Source: JAHHTP01 sp964587555 (GTDB lineage Bacteria > Bacillota > Clostridia > Oscillospirales > Ruminococcaceae). From it: 18,325 bases of DNA. Below, piece after piece: positions 15,788-18,325 of this stretch; the first letter of the stretch is position 1; every line of letters begins with the position of its first letter. The notes under the pieces were generated by a model. It made no database searches. It saw nothing but the letters and a program-made list of their open reading frames with translations, and was not told the origin of the DNA. The stretch spans positions 1 to 18,325 of the forward strand of contig CAZPLR010000040.1 of the NCBI GenBank assembly GCA_964587555.1. Direction: 5' to 3'. The translations under genes and the position numbers were made by a program.

Positions 15788-16420
15788 ATGACGTTAATCG
15801 AAAAGATGAAGAACGGCGAGCTCTATGACTGTTCCTTCGATGTAATCCCGGAGGATATGAATAGAAGGCTATATGAATGTAAGGAATGGATCTATGATTT
15901 TAATCACGCGCGCCCAAGCGCGGTGCAGGACCGCGAGGAAATATTAAAGAAGGTATTTGCCGAGGTCGGCGAAAACTGCTATATAGAGCCGCCCTTCCAC
16001 GCCAATTGGGGCTGTAATATACATATTGGGAAGAATTTCTACGCAAATTTTAATCTGACAGTGGTTGACGATGCCGATATTTATATCGGCGACAGTGTTA
16101 TGATTGCGCCGAATGTTACGATTGCAACCGGCACGCATCCAATTTGCCCTGAGCTGCGCGAGAAGGTTTATCAATACAATCTCCCTGTTCATATTGGAAA
16201 CAGGGTGTGGATTGGCGCAGGCTCGATCATTCTTCCCGGCGTTACAATCGGCGACGACACGGTAATCGGCGCGGGCAGCGTGGTTACAAAGGATATTCCT
16301 TCCGGCGTTGTGGCGGTGGGGAATCCCTGCCGTGTGATGCGAAGGATCAGCGAGCGGGATTACGAATATTACTACAAGGATCGCAGGATTGGATTTACAG
16401 TGGAGCGAAAGGAGCGGTGA
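15788..16420 (+). CDS. Maltose/galactoside-type O-acetyltransferase
   Basis: From ATG 15788 the protein has 210 residues. It has the N-terminal Maa helix region (MTLIEKMKNGELYDCSFD, with a following NRRLYECKEWIYDFN) and a left-handed beta-helix built from hexapeptide repeats such as IHIGKN, IYIGDS, VWIGAG and VTIGDD. The likely catalytic His117 lies in the conserved TGTHP; the PPFHANWGCNIHIG stretch is also typical. The family acetylates sugar hydroxyls with acetyl-CoA, acting as a trimer in the cytoplasm. The frame stays open upstream to the assembly gap, with a possible GTG start at 15767, so the 5' end is not certain. The true substrate may be another sugar. Confidence 0.9.
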   Translation: MTLIEKMKNGELYDCSFDVIPEDMNRRLYECKEWIYDFNHARPSAVQDREEILKKVFAEVGENCYIEPPFHANWGCNIHIGKNFYANFNLTVVDDADIYIGDSVMIAPNVTIATGTHPICPELREKVYQYNLPVHIGNRVWIGAGSIILPGVTIGDDTVIGAGSVVTKDIPSGVVAVGNPCRVMRRISERDYEYYYKDRRIGFTVERKER

Positions 16421-16438
16421 GCAGCTTTGCCTCACCGC
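16414..16438 (+). terminator. Hairpin at the acetyltransferase 3' end, possible terminator
   Basis: GCGGTGAG (16414-16421) pairs perfectly with CTCACCGC (16431-16438) around a 9-base loop. The TGA stop of the acetyltransferase lies in the left arm. No T-run follows, so intrinsic termination is only a weak inference; the hairpin might instead protect the mRNA end. Confidence 0.35.
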
Positions 16439-16587
16439 CTGTAAAATGCACCCTCTAAAATGGATTTGCCCCCTTGATTTTCAAGCAGCGAGACAATCTG
16501 AATTGTATCAAACTCTGCACTTTGATTTCTGTTGCCGTGAAGCGGCAAACTAAAACTGGGCACGGGGGGTGCAAAAACCGGGTACGA

Positions 16588-16596
16588 TGATATAAT
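16588..16596 (+). promoter_or_regulatory. Extended -10 promoter (P1) of the leader region
   Basis: TGATATAAT is a perfect -10 hexamer (TATAAT, 16591-16596) with the TGn extension. No good -35 is found at 17-18 bases, which an extended -10 can tolerate. The predicted start near 16603 is about 30 bases before the leader ORF at 16634. Confidence 0.5.
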
Positions 16597-16633
16597 CTAT
16601 ATACAATAGAAAAACTTGCTGAGAAAGGGAACA

Positions 16634-16687
16634 ATGGCGTACACTAAAATTTATTTCCAAGCCCACTTGCCTTGGGCAGGTGGGTAG
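16634..16687 (+). CDS. Possible 17-residue leader peptide
   Basis: ATG to TAG encodes MAYTKIYFQAHLPWAGG. AAAGGGA ends 3 bases before the ATG, slightly close but usable. The last third of the ORF lies inside a 10-bp hairpin ending just before the stop codon, and a second hairpin follows 18 bases later. This arrangement resembles leader peptides that sense ribosome stalling ahead of antibiotic-resistance genes. No resistance gene follows here, so that role is speculative. It could also be a chance ORF. Confidence 0.35.
   Translation: MAYTKIYFQAHLPWAGG
16662..16684 (+). repeat. Strong hairpin within the leader ORF
   Basis: CCCACTTGCC (16662-16671) pairs with GGCAGGTGGG (16675-16684) around a 3-base loop: ten pairs with one G-T wobble. 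It spans codons 10-17 of the putative leader peptide and is not followed by T residues, so it is unlikely to be a simple terminator. Confidence 0.7.
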
Positions 16688-16704
16688 TTGTCGCGATAAA
16701 AAGA

Positions 16705-16744
16705 AGCCTGTCCGGAGGGCTTGTAAAATTCTTTCGGACAGGCT
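16705..16744 (+). repeat. 10-bp perfect inverted repeat overlapping promoter P2
   Basis: AGCCTGTCCG (16705-16714) and CGGACAGGCT (16735-16744) are perfect inverted copies with a 20-base spacer. In RNA they form a hairpin; a smaller alternative pairing AAGCC/GGCTT (16704-16708 with 16718-16722) would exclude it. In DNA the right arm lies between the -35 and -10 of a possible promoter, so it could also be an operator. Confidence 0.6.
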
Positions 16745-16749
16745 ATAAT
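16721..16749 (+). promoter_or_regulatory. Possible sigma-A promoter (P2) before the MORN-like gene
   Basis: TTGTAA (16721-16726) and a perfect TATAAT (16744-16749) are separated by exactly 17 bases. The predicted start near 16756 is about 135 bases before the MORN-like gene. The right arm of the inverted repeat fills part of the spacer. Confidence 0.5.
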
Positions 16750-16890
16750 AATAACTGAAAACGGGGAATTTCTGTACTGATAATCTAAGCCTGAATACGG
16801 CGACTGCTGATGAGGACTTGCTTGCACAGAAAGTATTCACAAGATAAAACATAAGTGGCAAAGAAACGATGTCACCAAGGAGATGAGTTA

Positions 16891-17322
16891 ATGGATAACA
16901 AGCCAGTATGGAATGTCATAAATGCGGAAGACGGCGCTCGGCTATATGAAGGATTTACCCTCATCGATAAACCGTATGGGGCTGGCACGGCATTTTTCCC
17001 GGATGGCTCTATCTACCAAGAAGGGGTGTTTGGGATAAAGGGCCTCCTTTGTGGCAGAGAGTATTATCCAAATGGCAATCTTCGATTTGAAGGGGCCTAT
17101 GTGCTTTGCAAAGGATACGGCCCCAACTATCCCAAATACGGGAAATGTTATAACGAAGCTGGTGAACTTTATTTCAACGGTGAACTGAGGCTGAAGTTTG
17201 GAGGGGTGGGTTATCCTATGGTTCAAAATCCACCAGAGTTCGGGCCTATACCACAAGTAAACCAGCCACATATTAGCTTCTTCATGTGGGAAGATGCTCG
17301 AAAGCTTGGTATTCCTTTCTGA
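16891..17322 (+). CDS. MORN-like repeat protein, function unknown
   Basis: The 143-residue protein begins at ATG 16891, with AAGGAG 8 bases upstream. It contains three degenerate MORN-like units: YGAGTAFFPDGSIYQEG (29-45), CGREYYPNGNLRFEGAY (54-70) and GKCYNEAGELYFNGEL (84-99). A proline-rich stretch and FMWEDARKLGIPF follow. MORN repeats form beta-hairpin sheets and are found in membrane-associated and effector proteins, but here no signal peptide or membrane segment is seen. The DNA is less GC-rich than the core operon, suggesting acquired origin. The neighbour is a small acidic ORF with similar Tyr/Gly/Asp content. No enzymatic function can be assigned. Confidence 0.8.
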   Translation: MDNKPVWNVINAEDGARLYEGFTLIDKPYGAGTAFFPDGSIYQEGVFGIKGLLCGREYYPNGNLRFEGAYVLCKGYGPNYPKYGKCYNEAGELYFNGELRLKFGGVGYPMVQNPPEFGPIPQVNQPHISFFMWEDARKLGIPF

Positions 17323-17367
17323 TGCGGTACTCAATGGGAGAGTAAAGCCTCTTTTAGAGAAAAAAAC

Positions 17368-17373
17368 GAGGAG
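17368..17373 (+). promoter_or_regulatory. Ribosome binding site pointing to an out-of-frame ATG
   Basis: GAGGAG lies 6 bases before ATG 17380, which encodes only six codons before TGA. The longer ORF begins at ATG 17387, 13 bases from the site and in another frame. The ideal spacing to 17380 suggests that the original start was there. Confidence 0.55.
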
Positions 17374-17386
17374 TGAACAATGACAT

Positions 17387-17590
17387 ATGAATACGGGTGA
17401 CTACTACAACGACGGACAGATCGAAGGATATTTCGACGAAAGTGGCAAGCTTATCGTTGAAAGCGAATCCGGGAGCGACTGGCAGCTGGGGAAGTATGAC
17501 ATTGAGGTGATGAATGGCAACGGATACTATGACGAAGACGGGAGTACCGTGCTTACGCGAGATCCGATGAGTAGCGGACAGCCGGCATGA
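17387..17590 (+). CDS. Small acidic protein, unknown; start probably frameshifted
   Basis: The ORF gives 67 residues from ATG 17387, rich in Asp, Gly and Tyr (GDYYNDGQIEGYFDESGKL, later GNGYYDEDGSTVL), somewhat like MORN or beta-hairpin repeats. I do not recognise it. The best ribosome binding site fits ATG 17380, whose frame reads M-T-Y-E-Y-G and then stops. Removing one G from the GGG at 17395-17397 would join the two frames as MTYEYGDYYNDGQIEGYF, a smooth N-terminus. So this may be a sequencing error or a real inactivating insertion, making the gene a pseudogene. It lies 64 bases after the MORN-like gene and could be its co-transcribed partner. Confidence 0.5.
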   Translation: MNTGDYYNDGQIEGYFDESGKLIVESESGSDWQLGKYDIEVMNGNGYYDEDGSTVLTRDPMSSGQPA

Positions 17591-17591
17591 G

Positions 17592-17628
17592 TTGACACTC
17601 CCATGTCTTTAGGCATGGGGAATGTCAA
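17592..17628. repeat. Long hairpin between convergent genes (terminator or insertion-sequence end remnant)
   Basis: TTGACA (17592-17597) pairs with TGTCAA (17623-17628). Inside, CCCATGTC (17600-17607) pairs with GGCATGGG (17612-17619), with one T-G wobble, around a TTTA loop. A small mismatched region separates the two stems. It fills the 34 bases between the convergent small ORF and the Fic gene, whose stop codon lies in the right arm. It may be a bidirectional terminator, though no T-run follows. The CCATG...TTTAGG...CATGG form also resembles the end hairpins of IS200/IS605-type elements; no transposase or TnpB is seen here. Confidence 0.65.
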
Positions 17629-18325
17629 TTCACCCGAACATAGTACGTTGATTTTCCGGCGCCTTCCCGTTTTAGTTCGCCGGAGTTCACCATTTTTCTC
17701 AAAGCGCCCTCAATGGAGCTGACACTTAAGGACGGACACAATTCTCGGATGTCCTGTTTCGTGAATCGTCCAATTTGTTTTTGGATTGCTTTACGAACCA
17801 TTTCAATGGCTGGAAGTTTTTCTTCAACGATAGCAAACCTGTCTTCAAAATCTTTGTAGGCGGCAAGGACTATACCGAGAAAGTACTTGATAAACGGAAC
17901 AACGTCTTCTGTACCATCATGCCAACCATACTGCGATTGATTCAGCGCATCGTAATACAGATATTTGTCTTTTGCAACTTTTGCTTCTAGAGAAATATAC
18001 TTTACTACGTGAAAGCCATTGCGATACAAAAGCAGCGTCGTAAGCAATCGGCTCATTCTGCCATTGCCGTCGTTGAACGGATGAATACACAGAAAGTCAT
18101 GGATAAAGATCGGAATAGCGATCAGCGGTTCCAATTCGAAATTTCCAATCACTCTGTTGTACTCTTTGCAGATTCTATCCAGAGCCTCCGGCGTTTCGTA
18201 TGGAGGAAGCGGTGTAAACAAAATCTCTGTATGTCCATCCGGATAAGTTGCGCTGATATAGTTTTGAATATTTTTCGTTTGTCCCGCCATAGGGTTGTTC
18301 ATATAGCCGTACATAATTTTATGAA
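17625..18325 (-). CDS. Fic-domain protein (5' end beyond right edge)
   Basis: The reverse-strand frame stays open from stop at 17625 to the window edge, giving about 233 residues. ATG 18314 is inside the frame, but residues before it (HKI) continue the usual Fic helix, so the true start is probably outside. The catalytic motif HPFNDGNGRMSR (18048-18083) matches HxFx(D/E)GNGRxxR with its catalytic His. The fold-typical segment before it (IPIFIHDFLCI) is present. The C-terminus carries a winged-helix-like region (FTKQDIRELCPSLSVSSIE, then ALRKMVNSGELKREGAGKS). Fic enzymes usually transfer AMP to target proteins. Any N-terminal inhibitory motif would lie outside the window, and no separate antitoxin is visible downstream. 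Confidence 0.88.
   Translation of the reverse strand, partial: HKIMYGYMNNPMAGQTKNIQNYISATYPDGHTEILFTPLPPYETPEALDRICKEYNRVIGNFELEPLIAIPIFIHDFLCIHPFNDGNGRMSRLLTTLLLYRNGFHVVKYISLEAKVAKDKYLYYDALNQSQYGWHDGTEDVVPFIKYFLGIVLAAYKDFEDRFAIVEEKLPAIEMVRKAIQKQIGRFTKQDIRELCPSLSVSSIEGALRKMVNSGELKREGAGKSTYYVRVN

Larger units (their letters stand above)
16439..16890. other. 450-base region without a large gene; leader-like regulatory content
   Basis: No convincing large gene lies here on either strand. The region holds two promoter-like sites (16588-16596 and 16721-16749), a 17-codon ORF (16634-16687) with a nearby ribosome binding site, and two strong inverted repeats (16662-16684 and 16705-16744), listed separately. 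The stretch 16439-16560 shows nothing recognisable. It appears to be the upstream region of the MORN-like gene, or the remains of a regulatory leader that once served another gene. Confidence 0.5.

Noticed and set aside
16550..16861. Reverse-strand ORF of 103 codons across the leader region
   Set aside because: It starts at TTG without a ribosome binding site, its composition is unlike a folded protein, and it is antisense to the promoters and hairpins; probably a chance ORF.
1..18325. CRISPR array, phage genes or complete insertion sequence
   Set aside because: No regularly spaced direct repeats, integrase, transposase or phage structural genes were seen anywhere in the window.

Overview
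The window looks like part of the chromosome of a Gram-positive anaerobe of the class Clostridia. The evidence is the gene order yicC-remA-gmk-rpoZ-priA-def-fmt-rsmB-rlmN-stp-prkC-rsgA-thiN, a Firmicutes-type RemA, a PASTA-domain Ser/Thr kinase paired with a PP2C phosphatase, purine-rich Shine-Dalgarno sites and several TTG starts. The core region is moderately GC-rich by eye. No species can be named from the sequence alone.

Layout. (1) At 1-341, minus strand, lies the N-terminal end of a sulfatase-family hydrolase that runs off the left edge. (2) A 184-base divergent intergenic region follows, with a promoter in each direction. (3) From 526 to 15633, plus strand, fifteen genes are packed with gaps under 40 bases or with overlaps, so they probably form one long operon. 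It covers RNA turnover and matrix regulation (yicC, remA), GMP kinase, RNA polymerase omega, replication restart helicase, protein N-terminal formyl handling (def, fmt), rRNA/tRNA modification (rsmB, rlmN), a Ser/Thr phosphatase-kinase signalling pair, ribosome small-subunit maturation (rsgA), thiamine pyrophosphate synthesis (thiN), a phosphopantetheinyl transferase and an FAD-dependent oxidoreductase of unknown substrate. The rpe gene often found between rsgA and thiN is absent. (4) Exactly 100 Ns at 15641-15740 mark a scaffold gap of unknown true length, so genes on either side are not proven neighbours. (5) At 15788-16420 is a maltose/galactoside-type O-acetyltransferase. (6) At 16439-16890 is a 450-base stretch with no large gene. 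It holds two promoter-like sites, a 17-codon leader-like ORF and two strong inverted repeats. (7) From 16891 to the right edge is a small accessory island that is less GC-rich: a MORN-like repeat protein, a short acidic protein whose start looks frameshifted, a strong hairpin between convergent genes, and a Fic-family protein on the minus strand that runs off the right edge.

The core operon links growth-related functions: nucleotide supply, transcription, replication restart, translation and ribosome assembly, with Stp/PrkC as a cell-envelope sensing pair. The most unusual parts are the two-repeat extracellular extension on PrkC, the leader region before the MORN-like gene, the apparently broken start of the small ORF at 17380-17387, and the hairpin at 17592-17628. 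No complete novel system can be demonstrated from this window.
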